Shown here: positions 36,535 through 46,551 of the stretch, piece by piece
Numbering within the stretch: position 1 is the stretch's first letter
How the letters are laid out: each line of letters starts with the position of its first letter
From: Leptospiraceae bacterium
GTDB lineage: Bacteria > Spirochaetota > Leptospiria > Leptospirales > Leptospiraceae
Direction: 5' to 3'
DNA length: 64,000 nt
NCBI GenBank assembly: GCA_015075105.1
Contig: JABTUZ010000001.1
Location: 1,313,001 to 1,377,000 of the forward strand
Notes under the pieces: model-generated
The model's database searches: none
What the model was told of the DNA's origin: nothing
Seen by the model: the letters and a program-made list of their open reading frames with translations, nothing else
Made by a program: the position numbers and the translations under genes

Positions 36535-37659
36535 TTGAAAGATAAAACTATAGACCCCGAAAAATTCCAATACCATTCCAGTGTAGCAGAAGGTTTACAC
36601 GATTTTTTGGAAAGAGAAATCACAAGCCATTCTTTAAAAATTATTTCCAAAAATAGGGGAGGAGTTTTTTTTACAGGGAAAAAAGAAAACTTAAAAAATT
36701 TTTTCCTCTCTACGCGATTTTCATCTAAAATAAGTTTTGAAATCGCAAAGTTTCAGTTGACTCACCCGGATGAGCTTTATGACAAAACGATTTTAATTCC
36801 TTGGGAAAATTTTTTATCCAACCGAACAACTTTCAAAATCGAATCAAATACAAAAGACAATTTAAGCCATTCTAGATTTGCGATGTACAGACTCAAAGAT
36901 TCTATCTTAGATAGGTTTAGAAAAAAAATCGGAGAAGAGCCACAAATAGAAAAATTCAAACCGGATATTCTGATAATACTTCGCTCACATCAAAACTATG
37001 CAAGTATTTCACTTAGCATCACACCTACTTCGATTACAAATAGGGGATACAGGACTTCGGGTGGAGTTGCACCTTTGCGTGAAAATATTGCACAAGCAGT
37101 GTTGGAATTTTCTGGCTGGGAAAATGAAGAAGTCATCATTGACCCGATGTGTGGATCTGGAACAATCTTAATTGAAGCAGCACTTCTTTTAAAGAACTCC
37201 CATATCAATATAAAAAGCATGAACTCTTCAACTTTATTCAATCGATTATTCGGTAAAGCAGAAATGCGAAATTCTCCAAAACCAAATTCAGTTTTACTTT
37301 TTGGTTACGATAAAAATATACACGCAATCAATTCTGCAATAGAGAATGCAAAAAACGCAGGAGTGGAAGATTGGATTCGATTTGAGAATAAAGACTTTTC
37401 AGAAGTCCAAAATAATTTTGACCAAGGATATATAATCACAAACCCTCCTTATGGAGAAAGGTTAGAAGACAAAGATTCTGCAAAAATTTTGTATGGAAAT
37501 CTTTCCAAGTTTATAAAACAGAATTTCAAAAATTTTATTTTTACGATAATCACTGGAGATAAATCTCTACTCGGTTATTTAAAACTGAAACAAAAGAGCT
37601 CACTCAACCTCACAATCGCAAACTGGAAAGCAAAAATTGTAAATTATGAAATCAATTGA
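36535..37659 (+). CDS. THUMP-domain RNA methyltransferase (RlmL/TrmN-like)
   Basis: A 374-residue SAM-dependent nucleic-acid methyltransferase. A THUMP-like N-terminus (about 1-150) precedes SAM motif I IDPMCGSGTILIEAA (about 203-217) and catalytic TNPPYGERL (about 302-310), the set typical of 23S rRNA m2G methyltransferases. The start is a TTG, since the upstream ATG at 36521 region runs into a stop. The exact target base is not readable. The stop overlaps the following gene by 14 bases. Confidence 0.87.
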   Translation: MKDKTIDPEKFQYHSSVAEGLHDFLEREITSHSLKIISKNRGGVFFTGKKENLKNFFLSTRFSSKISFEIAKFQLTHPDELYDKTILIPWENFLSNRTTFKIESNTKDNLSHSRFAMYRLKDSILDRFRKKIGEEPQIEKFKPDILIILRSHQNYASISLSITPTSITNRGYRTSGGVAPLRENIAQAVLEFSGWENEEVIIDPMCGSGTILIEAALLLKNSHINIKSMNSSTLFNRLFGKAEMRNSPKPNSVLLFGYDKNIHAINSAIENAKNAGVEDWIRFENKDFSEVQNNFDQGYIITNPPYGERLEDKDSAKILYGNLSKFIKQNFKNFIFTIITGDKSLLGYLKLKQKSSLNLTIANWKAKIVNYEIN

Positions 37660-38809
37660 AATGAAAGGCAAGGACACTCTATTAAAATTTTTAGAGATCA
37701 CTGCAAACACAAGAGACTCAGAGGTTTTCTTAAAAAACTTTCGTTCCCAAAGCCCTGAAAAATTTGCGATCATTTATATAGACGAGGGGGCTTTAACTGA
37801 ATCCTTTTTAACTTTCTATTATGATTTGAATTTTTTGTACAACTTAAACCTATACCCGACTGTGGTAATCGAAAAGACTTCAGAAGACTATTTAAAAATA
37901 TTTTTTAAGAATATCTATGAAAAATTCAAATCTTCAGAAAATTTTTTTTTGTTTCCGATTGATATTTTTTACTCGGAAAATAACACTCTTGATGAAATCG
38001 TGAAATGCATTTCCTCCAAAAGAATTCCTGTTTTAGTTTTTGATGAAAATAAAATTTCTACCCTTGAATACTTGAAGACAATTGCAAACAATCTATTCGT
38101 AAACAAATTAATATTTTTAAGAGAGAGAGCCGGTCTAAAAAAAAAGAATAGCAACAAAATAATTTCTTTAATCAATTTAGAAACAGACTATGACCCAATC
38201 ATAGAACAAAATTCTTTAGATGAATTTGACAAAAAATTATTAGACAACTCTAAATTTCTATTAGAAAAGTCCAAAAATTCCAGATTAGCCATTGCCATTA
38301 CCTCCCCTGCCCTGTTACTAAAAGAATTATTCACAATCAAGGGAAACGGTACCTTTATTAAAAAGGGGAGTAAAATTCAGTTCTTTGAAGACTATAAAAA
38401 AATTAATGAAATGAAACTAAAATCATTGATCGAAAATGCTTTTCAAAAAAAAATTCAGGATAAATTTTTTAAAAAAGAAATTCTTGGAATACTCATTGAA
38501 TCTGATTACAGAGGTGCTGCCATTTTTCAAAACACTGAATTCGGAATCCTCCTCTCAAAATTTGCAGTAGATGAAATTGCAAGAGGCGAAGGAATTGGTA
38601 GGGAAATCTGGGATAAAATGAAAATAAAATTTCAAACAATTTTTTGGAGAGCTAATCCAAATAACCCGATCAATTCTTGGTATCAAAAAGAATGCGACGG
38701 ATTTCAAAAATTTCAAAATTGGAATATTTATTGGATCGGGTTACAAGTTACACAAATTCCAGAAATTTGTAAGTTTATGTTAGCCTTGGAGGCAGATTTT
38801 TCTGAATAG
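37646..38809 (+). CDS. N-acetylglutamate synthase-like protein (degenerate kinase fold plus NAT domain)
   Basis: A 387-residue protein. The C-terminal NAT (DUF619) domain has SKFAVDEIARGEGIGREIWDKM and FWRANPNNPINSWY followed by WNIYWIGL, closely following bacterial and animal N-acetylglutamate synthases. The junction LLLKELFTIKGNGTFI also fits. The N-terminal amino-acid-kinase fold (about 25-235) has lost its catalytic residues: the usual Gly-Gly loop reads DEGAL and the HGGG position reads IEKT. It should acetylate glutamate, the first step of arginine synthesis. Met6 is an alternative start that avoids most of the overlap. Confidence 0.78.
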   Translation: MKSIEMKGKDTLLKFLEITANTRDSEVFLKNFRSQSPEKFAIIYIDEGALTESFLTFYYDLNFLYNLNLYPTVVIEKTSEDYLKIFFKNIYEKFKSSENFFLFPIDIFYSENNTLDEIVKCISSKRIPVLVFDENKISTLEYLKTIANNLFVNKLIFLRERAGLKKKNSNKIISLINLETDYDPIIEQNSLDEFDKKLLDNSKFLLEKSKNSRLAIAITSPALLLKELFTIKGNGTFIKKGSKIQFFEDYKKINEMKLKSLIENAFQKKIQDKFFKKEILGILIESDYRGAAIFQNTEFGILLSKFAVDEIARGEGIGREIWDKMKIKFQTIFWRANPNNPINSWYQKECDGFQKFQNWNIYWIGLQVTQIPEICKFMLALEADFSE

Positions 38810-38811
38810 AG

Positions 38812-39150
38812 ATGGATGTATTTTTTTATGACGGGAAATGCCCATTTTGCACAAAGACAGCAAATTACTTACAAGAAAGATGCCTGAATAAAAATATCCA
38901 TTTTTTGTCCTTTAGAAACTTGAGTGACAAAGAAATCCAAAATATTCACAAGGACTTATCCTTGGAGCTATTGACAGGAAACACTCAGTTTATTTTTCGC
39001 AATACTCGATACCCTCACTTTTTTGGGATTAGAAAACTTTTCCCGTATTTGAGAGGGTACAGATATTTTACCCTATTTTTGTATCTGCCCTTAGTCCCAC
39101 TTTTTGGAATCTTATTTTTACAAATTCTAAAAAAAATAACTCGTCACTGA
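38812..39150 (+). CDS. DCC family thiol-disulfide oxidoreductase-like protein
   Basis: A 112-residue protein with the DUF393 signature: VFFYDGKCPFCTKTANYL at the start, in which DGKCPFC is the DCC motif with a CxxC pair. A hydrophobic C-terminal segment (FTLFLYLPLVPLFGILFL) follows. The family is thioredoxin-like with unproven redox function. It starts 2 bases after the acetyltransferase-like gene and is convergent with the DUF45 gene (7-base overlap). Confidence 0.87.
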   Translation: MDVFFYDGKCPFCTKTANYLQERCLNKNIHFLSFRNLSDKEIQNIHKDLSLELLTGNTQFIFRNTRYPHFFGIRKLFPYLRGYRYFTLFLYLPLVPLFGILFLQILKKITRH

Positions 39151-39860
39151 TTTCTATATTCATCCATAGGCTCGATGTCAATATCGTTCCCATTTTTTTT
39201 CAACCAGAGCTCGGCATCTTTTCTATCTGGATATACTTTTTCTAAAAATGTATAAAATTCCTTAGAATGGTTTGGATGTATCAGATGCGTCATCTCATGG
39301 AGTATAATATAATTCTGGATATTTTCCGGAAGTAACAATATTTTCCAATGAAAATTCAAATTCCCTAAACTCGATGCACTCCCCCATTTTGTCTTGCAGT
39401 CTTTGATCCGAATATTATTTGGTTCTTTTCCGATTAGGTTTTTATAGTTTTGAATTTTTTCTGCAACCAACACCTTCATCATCCTCTTGCAAAATACAAT
39501 CATCAGTTGCTTTATCATCTGAGACCTTTCGTTTTCTTTTAATTTATTTTTAACCTTCACGAAGAGACATGAATTCTCGTACTCAATTGAATTTACATTG
39601 GAATTACAAATTTTCAATTCGTACAATTGATTTGCAAATAAAAATTTTTGTCCATCTTTGAACTGGGGGCTTTTTTTTTCCGGTGGAAGACTGTTTATTC
39701 GACTCTTGACCCAAGAAGTCTTTTCTTCTATAAATTCTCTTAGCTGTGAATTAGTAATATTTCTATCTACAGTTACAATCACCCTTCTATCTCTATATAC
39801 ACTTATAGATATGTTTTTATGCCCTCTTCTTCTGATGAGTTTATATTCAAAAGGAATCAT
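39144..39860 (-). CDS. YgjP-like DUF45 metallopeptidase-fold protein
   Basis: A 238-residue M48-type protein. The zinc motif HEMTHLIHPNHSKEFYTFLE (about 188-207) gives HExxH plus a downstream His. IKDCKTKWGSASSLGNLNFHW before it is the DUF45 hallmark. The N-terminal region supplies the YKLIRRRGHKNISISV strand. A peptidase or nucleoside-related role is proposed for the family but not proven. It lies 3 bases after the ATP-grasp gene and completes a kamA/ATP-grasp/DUF45 operon. Confidence 0.88.
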   Translation of the reverse strand: MIPFEYKLIRRRGHKNISISVYRDRRVIVTVDRNITNSQLREFIEEKTSWVKSRINSLPPEKKSPQFKDGQKFLFANQLYELKICNSNVNSIEYENSCLFVKVKNKLKENERSQMIKQLMIVFCKRMMKVLVAEKIQNYKNLIGKEPNNIRIKDCKTKWGSASSLGNLNFHWKILLLPENIQNYIILHEMTHLIHPNHSKEFYTFLEKVYPDRKDAELWLKKNGNDIDIEPMDEYRNQ

Positions 39861-39863
39861 AAT

Positions 39864-40904
39864 CTACTCTAATCGCATCTTTCCGTACAAGAATCTTTTT
39901 TCTTTAAACTCTTCAACCGCTAAATTTAGAATTTCTTCTACCATATCGGAATACTTCTTCTGAAACGAATGAGTATAACAAATCGGAAAAGTACTGTATT
40001 GAATACTCAAACCACAAGTCAAATTCCCTTCTAAAAAATAAGGGTTCCCTTTTTCATCGCATTTAAAATCATATCTTGCATAACCACTCACTCCAATCTC
40101 TTCCGAAAGCCTGATAGAGTAGCCTTGCAGTTTCTTTTCTTGATCTTTGTCAAATCCGAACTCTAATCTTTCCGGCATTTTTGACTTTGACTTAACTGCA
40201 TATCCATAGACTCTCCCCGGGTAAGTAACTTTTGCAAGTTGTGTAGCCTTATATTTTCCTCGATTCCCCATAACGCCTATAGTCAACTCGTCTCCCGGAA
40301 GATACTCTTCGATTAGTAACTCCGAGTATTTATTAATTTCTTTCTCCAAGTGAGTCAAATCATTTTGACTACTCAAAATATTTTTGATATCAATAGCAAT
40401 CCCGGATCCTTCTAGATTGGGCTTCCAAAAATATTTTTTACTTTTCAGTTTGATTTTTTTTAATTCTTCATTATTTCTAATTAGAAAATGATTTTTTACA
40501 GGAATTTTTAATTTCTTAGCAAATAGCTTGCATAAATTTTTATTCAGAGTGATGGATTGAGCGTAAGAATCCGACCCGGTATGAGGAAATCCAAAAAACT
40601 CTGCAATAGAAGGGATATAGCCTTCTCTATTTCTGGAAAAAAAACCTTCTACTAAATTAAAAAATATAACTTCTTCTCTATGTATTTTACCAAGATGAAC
40701 CTCTTTTATGATTTTTTTACAAATTGTTAAAAGTTTATCATAATCTTTTTTCGGCTCGATTAAAATTGCACTGTACCCAAGTTTTTGTATTGTATGTTTT
40801 AATTTTTCTATACTATCTTTAGATTCCCATTCTTGCTTAAATGTATTTTTCAAATTAGAAAAACTATCGCTTATATCTGCGTTGAGTAAAACTATTTTTT
40901 TCAT
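39864..40904 (-). CDS. ATP-grasp ligase, D-Ala-D-Ala ligase-like
   Basis: A 346-residue ATP-grasp enzyme. The ATP-binding lysine and loop are in [17 protein letters not shown] (about 156-172), the [18 protein letters not shown] strand gives the hinge and a metal-site acidic residue, and [20 protein letters not shown] supplies the Mg-binding Asp and Glu/Asn set. The N-terminal 90 residues resemble the ligase substrate domain (FFNLVEGF). Overall it is like D-Ala-D-Ala ligase but divergent, so the substrate is uncertain. Its ATG overlaps the kamA TGA, pointing to coupled function. Confidence 0.8.
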   Translation of the reverse strand: MKKIVLLNADISDSFSNLKNTFKQEWESKDSIEKLKHTIQKLGYSAILIEPKKDYDKLLTICKKIIKEVHLGKIHREEVIFFNLVEGFFSRNREGYIPSIAEFFGFPHTGSDSYAQSITLNKNLCKLFAKKLKIPVKNHFLIRNNEELKKIKLKSKKYFWKPNLEGSGIAIDIKNILSSQNDLTHLEKEINKYSELLIEEYLPGDELTIGVMGNRGKYKATQLAKVTYPGRVYGYAVKSKSKMPERLEFGFDKDQEKKLQGYSIRLSEEIGVSGYARYDFKCDEKGNPYFLEGNLTCGLSIQYSTFPICYTHSFQKKYSDMVEEILNLAVEEFKEKRFLYGKMRLE

Positions 40905-42112
40905 TTAGATTCCATTTCGTTTTGTATTTTTTGATATAACTCATCGTCGATTTCTTTGTATAAGCTATCATAGCTTGAATCGATTGGCTCAAAGCTAAAG
41001 TGGTAGGTTTTTTTGGCAGCCGATTGAAAAACGTGGTTTCTAGATTTTTTGTGAAAGCCAATATACCAGTTTGGTGATAGAGTCACCTTTCCACCACCTC
41101 CGGGAAGATCAGTTACAAAACTCGGAATCCCCATTCCAGCAATTTTTCCTCTCATGTATTCTATAATTTCTATTCCTTTTTGCAAAGGAGTTCTAAATCC
41201 CCTTGAACCGGGTATCAGCTCCGGGTCATACATATAGTATGCTCTAACCCTCAGCTCCAAAAGTTTTTTATGCAAGGACAACATAACCTCGCCTGAATCA
41301 TTGATTCCTTTTAAAATAACACACTGGTTTCCTACACTCACCCCTGCTTTCAACAATTTTAATATGGCACCCTTGGCTTCTTCTGTACATTCTTTCTCGT
41401 GATTGAACTGGGTGTTGCAAAATATAGAAAGAAAGTCATTATTGTATTTCTCGATAATTTTTAATAGGTTGTGCGTTAGTCGCATTGGCAAAGTGACCGG
41501 GTTACGCGTACCGATTCTTGCAATTTTTACATTCTGGATGCTATGCAATTTTTTCAAAATCCAATCTATTTTTGAATCAGATAAATTAAAAGGATCTCCA
41601 CCAGATATAACTACATCGGTTATATCTTCATTTTTTTCGATATACTGAAAACAAGACTCTAACTTTTCTTTGTCCATCCTGTTTTTATTATCCGAAACTT
41701 TTCTTCCTCTCATACAGTGCCTGCAATATACAGAACACTCATGGTTGGCAAATAAGAGTACTCTATCCTTATACATTCGGGTTAAACCTGTAACAGGGGA
41801 AAGCCTTTCTTCGTGCAAAGGATCCAAAGACTCTTCATGTGAAAAAATACTTTCTTCAATTCTTGGAACGATCATTTTTCGAATAGGACAATTGTAGTCA
41901 AAGGGATCAGAAAGAGACAAATAGTAAGGAGTTACTCCTACATTCAACCGAATAGACTTTAAGATTCCTTCCTTCTCACTTTCGGTGAGTAAAAAATATT
42001 TTTTTAAATCCGCAGAATGAACTCGATTTCTCAACTGGCTCGTGTAATTATTCCACTCCACTTTTTGAAAAAGAGCTTTTCTATTTTCCTTAATTTCCTC
42101 TTGAATAGACAT
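40901..42112 (-). CDS. kamA: Lysine 2,3-aminomutase family radical SAM enzyme
   Basis: A 403-residue PLP- and radical-SAM-dependent aminomutase converting L-lysine to L-beta-lysine. The cluster cysteines 126, 130 and 133 lie in [12 protein letters not shown]. The PLP lysine is Lys342 in [10 protein letters not shown]. Asp296 and Asp335 occupy the positions of the two aspartates that bind the substrate epsilon-amino group in clostridial lysine 2,3-aminomutase, supporting lysine rather than glutamate. Length suits KamA better than the shorter EF-P-modifying EpmB. It is the first gene of an operon with an ATP-grasp ligase. Confidence 0.88.
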   Translation of the reverse strand: MSIQEEIKENRKALFQKVEWNNYTSQLRNRVHSADLKKYFLLTESEKEGILKSIRLNVGVTPYYLSLSDPFDYNCPIRKMIVPRIEESIFSHEESLDPLHEERLSPVTGLTRMYKDRVLLFANHECSVYCRHCMRGRKVSDNKNRMDKEKLESCFQYIEKNEDITDVVISGGDPFNLSDSKIDWILKKLHSIQNVKIARIGTRNPVTLPMRLTHNLLKIIEKYNNDFLSIFCNTQFNHEKECTEEAKGAILKLLKAGVSVGNQCVILKGINDSGEVMLSLHKKLLELRVRAYYMYDPELIPGSRGFRTPLQKGIEIIEYMRGKIAGMGIPSFVTDLPGGGGKVTLSPNWYIGFHKKSRNHVFQSAAKKTYHFSFEPIDSSYDSLYKEIDDELYQKIQNEMESK

Positions 42113-42182
42113 ACAGTTTATACAAAATCAATATAGCCAAAAAACACCATAGAAAAAAAATAGATTTTCGGTAAACAAATTC

Positions 42183-42860
42183 ATGTTAAATTTAGAGCCT
42201 TCAAAAATAAAAATGATCGCCTTTGATATAGACGGAACTGTATTTTCATCAGAAGGTATTATTTCAGACGTTTACAAAGAATCTATTCAAAATTTTTCAG
42301 AAAAATTCGGAAAGCCGATTTCAATGCCATCCCACGAAAAAATCATGCTACAAATCGGCAAGCCTGTAAAAACTATTTTTCAAAATCTTCTCCCCGAGCT
42401 TCCTGAAAACGATAGGGATATTATTTCGGACAGTGTATTAGATTTTTTATGTAAAAGAATCGAAAACGGTGAAGGGTATATTTATCCGAATGCAAAAGAG
42501 ACAATCCATGAACTAAAAAAAAGAAATTTTTTGATCACTGCAGCCTCCAATGGAAGAAGAAAATATGTGGAAACGATTTTAAAAAGAATCGATGCAATTC
42601 AATTTTTTGATGATATAGCAATATTAAATTATAAAGACATACAGACTAAGGGAGATATATTAATCCACTACAAACAAAAATACCAATTGTCTGGGAACCA
42701 AATTCTAATGGTAGGAGACAGAGCCTCCGATAGAGACGCCAGTGTCAATGCAGACACCCCTTTTGCTTTTTGCACTTTTGGCCATGCAGTAGAAGGGGAA
42801 ATTTTAGACTATTCAGTTGAATTAAAGACGTTATACGACATCGTTTCAATTTTTTCTTGA
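42183..42860 (+). CDS. HAD superfamily hydrolase (phosphoglycolate phosphatase-like)
   Basis: A 225-residue phosphatase of the HAD class. Motif I is FDIDGTVFS (nucleophile Asp15 and Asp17). Motif II is TAASNG near 119. Motif III includes the Lys of YKDIQTKGD. Motif IV is MVGDRASDRDASVNA (about 176-190). A helical cap domain lies between motifs I and II, as in phosphoglycolate phosphatases. Substrate is not deducible. It is convergent with uvrC, overlapping by 15 bases at the 3' ends. Confidence 0.88.
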   Translation: MLNLEPSKIKMIAFDIDGTVFSSEGIISDVYKESIQNFSEKFGKPISMPSHEKIMLQIGKPVKTIFQNLLPELPENDRDIISDSVLDFLCKRIENGEGYIYPNAKETIHELKKRNFLITAASNGRRKYVETILKRIDAIQFFDDIAILNYKDIQTKGDILIHYKQKYQLSGNQILMVGDRASDRDASVNADTPFAFCTFGHAVEGEILDYSVELKTLYDIVSIFS

Positions 42861-44684
42861 TAGAGTTTGAATTTTTTCGTAAATAGAATTTGCTAACTTT
42901 TCTCCGATTCCGGGAATTTCCATTAATTCATTCTTACTCGCATCTTGTATTTTCTTTTTACCGGCAAAATAAGCCGATATACTTTTTCTTCTTTCAATTC
43001 CTATATCACTGATTTCACTAAGAATGGACTTTAAGGTTTCTTTGTTTCTTCTACTTCTGTGGAATTTCACCCCAAACCTATGTGTCTCGTCTCGGATATG
43101 CCTGAGAAGTCTCATCGCAGGAGAATTTTTATCGAATTGGTAGGGAGTTTTCTCTCCCGGAAAATATATTTCTTCTCTTTTTTTGGCAAGCCCTATGATA
43201 GGAAGATTTTTCAAGTCTAAGGCAAGCGCTGCCTCACAAGCTCTGGTCAACTGGGTTAGCCCCCCATCAATCACAATAAGATCAGGGATCGATTCCCCTT
43301 CATTTAAAAGTTTCTGTAGCCTTCTTGCAATCACTTCGTGGATCATGGCAGGGTCATTGATTCCTTTATGGCTTTTTATCCGGTAATTTCTATATCCGGT
43401 TTTGAATGGCTTACCTTCTAAGAACATCACCCCGCTTGCAACAGGCTCACTACCTTGAAAATGGCTAATATCATAACACTCAATGATGTTAGGTGTATCG
43501 CCTAACTTCAAAATTTCTTTCAGCTCTTTTAGTGCAGAAGACTGGTCTTTGTATTTTAGCGCTAAAATTCTTTCTGTTAAATTCAGCTCTGCATTTCTTT
43601 CCGCAAGCCGAATGAGGGAGGCTTTTTCACCTTTGGAAGGGAACTTTATCTTTACCGAAAAGCCGGTTATTTTAGCAATATGCTCTAACAAAACATTTGC
43701 TTCGTCTTTTATGTTCTCAGGAAGAAAAATTGTTCTCGGAATAAACTTCGCGTTTACATAATAATCTCTTAAAAATGAGCTAATCACCTCTCTTTGTGTT
43801 GAATATTCCAACCCTTGCAAGGCAAAAGTTTTTTTGGATTCTAACTTTCCCTCTCTAACTTCAAAAATTACTGCCTGCCCATCATCATCTCTTCTTGCAA
43901 AAGCAAAAATATCTTCATCGCCTCCATCGATACTCACAACCAATTGCTTTTTCTGATAGAGGCTTACATTTTGAATAATATCCCTGTATCGTTTCGCTGC
44001 TTCGTATTCTAAATTTTTAGAATGATTTCCCATTTTGAGTTTTAATTCTTTTATCAAATCCTCCTTTTTTCCTTCCAAAAATTTTAATACTTGGTTTACA
44101 ATTACCCAATACTCATCCTGAGTTACCTTTCCAGTGCAAGGAGCCAAGCATCTTCCCATTTGAAAATTTATACAGGGGCGTTTTGGTTTTGCCGGAAGTT
44201 TTTGATACGTTTTGCGAATAGGAAAAAATTTATGGATTACAGAAAGTAGGTCCCTCGCTCCTTTTACATCGGTAAAGGGTCCAAAATATTTCTTCTTGTC
44301 GTCTTTTACATTTCGAGTGAGATAAACCATAGGAAATTCTTCGTCTGTAGATACGCAGATGTAAGGATACTTTTTATCATCCTTCAACCTTACGTTAAAC
44401 CTTGGGTTGTATTTTTTAATCAGGTTGGCTTCTAAAATCAAAGCCTCTACTTCTGAATTTGTTAAAATCCAATCTAAATCATAAATTTCACTTTGAAGGT
44501 ATCTTGTCTTTAAGTCGCTCTGGTTAGGATTGAGATAGCTCCTGACTCTTGAAGAAATATCGGTAGCCTTCCCTACGTAAATAATTTCTGAATTTTTATT
44601 TTTCCAAAGATAGCAACCGGAAGAATTTTTTAAATTCTTGATTTTTTCTTTTAACACTATATTTTCTTCAAAAAGAAAACTCAT
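42846..44684 (-). CDS. uvrC: Excinuclease ABC subunit C
   Basis: UvrC makes the dual incisions in nucleotide-excision repair. At 612 residues it has the GIY-YIG domain (GCYLWKNKNSEIIYVGKAT, about 19-37) and the CINFQMGRCLAPC cysteine region. A UVR-type helix pair lies at about 205-235, the RNase-H-like endonuclease core contains IECYDISHFQG and LIVIDGGLTQL, and C-terminal helix-hairpin-helix motifs end in LMEIPGIGEKLANSI. All parts are present. It is probably transcribed alone. Confidence 0.97.
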   Translation of the reverse strand: MSFLFEENIVLKEKIKNLKNSSGCYLWKNKNSEIIYVGKATDISSRVRSYLNPNQSDLKTRYLQSEIYDLDWILTNSEVEALILEANLIKKYNPRFNVRLKDDKKYPYICVSTDEEFPMVYLTRNVKDDKKKYFGPFTDVKGARDLLSVIHKFFPIRKTYQKLPAKPKRPCINFQMGRCLAPCTGKVTQDEYWVIVNQVLKFLEGKKEDLIKELKLKMGNHSKNLEYEAAKRYRDIIQNVSLYQKKQLVVSIDGGDEDIFAFARRDDDGQAVIFEVREGKLESKKTFALQGLEYSTQREVISSFLRDYYVNAKFIPRTIFLPENIKDEANVLLEHIAKITGFSVKIKFPSKGEKASLIRLAERNAELNLTERILALKYKDQSSALKELKEILKLGDTPNIIECYDISHFQGSEPVASGVMFLEGKPFKTGYRNYRIKSHKGINDPAMIHEVIARRLQKLLNEGESIPDLIVIDGGLTQLTRACEAALALDLKNLPIIGLAKKREEIYFPGEKTPYQFDKNSPAMRLLRHIRDETHRFGVKFHRSRRNKETLKSILSEISDIGIERRKSISAYFAGKKKIQDASKNELMEIPGIGEKLANSIYEKIQTLSRKN

Positions 44685-44982
44685 AACAGGTCAGTGCTTT
44701 TCATTTCTTAGACCAAATTATTTATCTACAAAAAGCATTCAATTTAGATTTTCTCTCTAAATTGTCTGAAATATAGAATAGAACAAGGAAAATTCAAACA
44801 TCCAGAGTCTTATTATGGGATGTGTCACTAAAGATATTTATTGACAAAAATAGATTTTTATATTTATTCTAATCTTAGGTGATAAAATCATAAAAATCCT
44901 TATATTTACACTTACATTTTTTTTACGGTTAGACTAAATATAAAAAAATATCGTCCAATATTTATTGAGAAGGTTTTTGAAA
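44685..44982. other. Divergent intergenic region with promoter
   Basis: About 298 bp between uvrC and the PAS sensor gene. The only readable elements are the promoter-like pair at 44841-44870 and the ribosome binding site at 44968-44973. The rest is AT-rich and shows no RNA gene or strong hairpin. Confidence 0.6.
44841..44870 (+). promoter_or_regulatory. Sigma70-type promoter of the PAS sensor gene
   Basis: A consensus TTGACA at 44841-44846 is followed after 18 bases by TATTCT at 44865-44870. This would give a leader of roughly 105 bases before the PAS sensor gene. Confidence 0.55.
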
Positions 44983-46509
44983 TTGAATATAAAATTAGAC
45001 AAGTCAAAAGACAGTCTTCACAAAGAAGAAGTTGTATTGAGTGATGATTCAAGAATCATTTCAAAAACAAACCTAAAAGGAGTCATCACTTATGTAAATG
45101 ACGATTTCATCCAAATTAGCGGATTTTCAGAGAAAGAGCTGTTAGGAAAATCTCACAATATCATCCGCCACTCCGATATACCAAAAAGTATTTTTGAAAA
45201 TATGTGGAACCATCTTCATAAAAGAATTCCTTGGAGAGGGGTATTAAAAAACAAAACAAAATCGGGTGGCTTCTACTGGGTAGATGCGCTTATTAGTCCC
45301 ACGTTTGATGAGAAAGGAAATGTATTAGGGTATATTTCTGTCAGAAAAAAACCAACCGAAAGACAGATAAATAAAGCTCAACGTTTATACAATCGCCTAT
45401 CGAATGGGAAAAAATTTACAGACTTTAAGCTCAAATATTTGCATTGGATATATCGCTATTCAATTCAAACAAGACTAATTTTTCTAAATATCTTTTTTCT
45501 TACTATACTCACAATCATTTCTGCCTCTTCTCTTGTCCGATTTACACAAGAATACGACTTCTATCAAAAAAAAAGCTTTGGGTCTGACTATCTAATTTAT
45601 TTTTCAGACTTAACAGAAAAAATCTCAACACATAGAGCCTCGAGTGCTATTCTACTAAGTGGGGATTCTAATTTTAAAGAAAAGCTTATTCAAAGTGAAA
45701 AACAAATTGAAGAAACTCTAAATAAAATATCTATCTTACAAAATGAAACAAGAAACTATTTTTTTGATGAAACTGCCCATCAAGATATTTCTGTTGATTG
45801 GTTCTCCTTAAAAAATGATAAACAAAAATCCCTGGAGGCGAATTTAACCAAGCACACAAATTTAATCACAAAATATCTATACCTAAGTAAATATTTCGCA
45901 GACTCTACTAACTTAAATAAAGATTCATCTTCCGACACTCTTTATATCGAACTACTAACTACAAGAATTCTACCCCATCTTTTAGAAAGTCTCGGGCAAC
46001 TGAAATTAGAAAGTGCCATGGCTTTTTCTAAATCAACGCTCCCTATTTCTGAAAAATTAAAAATCAAAGGAATCGCATCTTCCATAGATATCTATTCAGA
46101 ACAAATCTCTACCGGAATGGAGTTTGCTAAAAAATATAGCCCCGACTTAGACAATAAAACTATTGCTCAATTCGATTCTCTTTTGTTGAATACAAAAAAG
46201 TTGTCTAAGTCCATTGATAAAAATCTATCCAACTCAGAAAGCTCTAACTTCATTCCGGCTTTTCGTGAAATGAGTAACCTAACAAGCAACTATATCGAAT
46301 TCAATAACTCACTCCATTTGTATCTAAACAAGAAATTGTATGAAAAGATGCTCACACTGAAAATAAAAGTTTATACTATTATATTTTCCTATCTTTTGTT
46401 TATTTTATTGATTTATCTAATTAATTTTACGATTATCAAAAGTATTCAAGATAGTATCGATAACAGCATGGCAGATTCTATTGACCATTTTAAAAAAGTT
46501 TTGTTTTAA
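44983..46509 (+). CDS. Aer-like PAS membrane receptor lacking a signalling domain
   Basis: The N-terminal PAS domain closely follows aerotaxis receptor Aer (LKGVITYVNDDFIQISGFSE, then NIIRHSDIPKSIFENMW and GGFYWVDALISP), implying redox or oxygen sensing. Transmembrane helix 1 lies about 50 residues after it (LIFLNIFFLTILTIISAS). A periplasmic helical domain of about 280 residues contains RASSAILLSGDSNF, like nitrate-sensor-type bundles. Helix 2 is followed by only about 20 residues, where HAMP and methyl-accepting domains would normally start. Start choice: TTG at 44983 has AGAAGG nine bases upstream; in-frame TTGs at 44965 and 44977 are alternatives. Confidence 0.75.
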   Translation: MNIKLDKSKDSLHKEEVVLSDDSRIISKTNLKGVITYVNDDFIQISGFSEKELLGKSHNIIRHSDIPKSIFENMWNHLHKRIPWRGVLKNKTKSGGFYWVDALISPTFDEKGNVLGYISVRKKPTERQINKAQRLYNRLSNGKKFTDFKLKYLHWIYRYSIQTRLIFLNIFFLTILTIISASSLVRFTQEYDFYQKKSFGSDYLIYFSDLTEKISTHRASSAILLSGDSNFKEKLIQSEKQIEETLNKISILQNETRNYFFDETAHQDISVDWFSLKNDKQKSLEANLTKHTNLITKYLYLSKYFADSTNLNKDSSSDTLYIELLTTRILPHLLESLGQLKLESAMAFSKSTLPISEKLKIKGIASSIDIYSEQISTGMEFAKKYSPDLDNKTIAQFDSLLLNTKKLSKSIDKNLSNSESSNFIPAFREMSNLTSNYIEFNNSLHLYLNKKLYEKMLTLKIKVYTIIFSYLLFILLIYLINFTIIKSIQDSIDNSMADSIDHFKKVLF

Positions 46510-46551
46510 TTTTTTTAATGTTTTTATCCATAATTCTGTCTTTTTCACATA

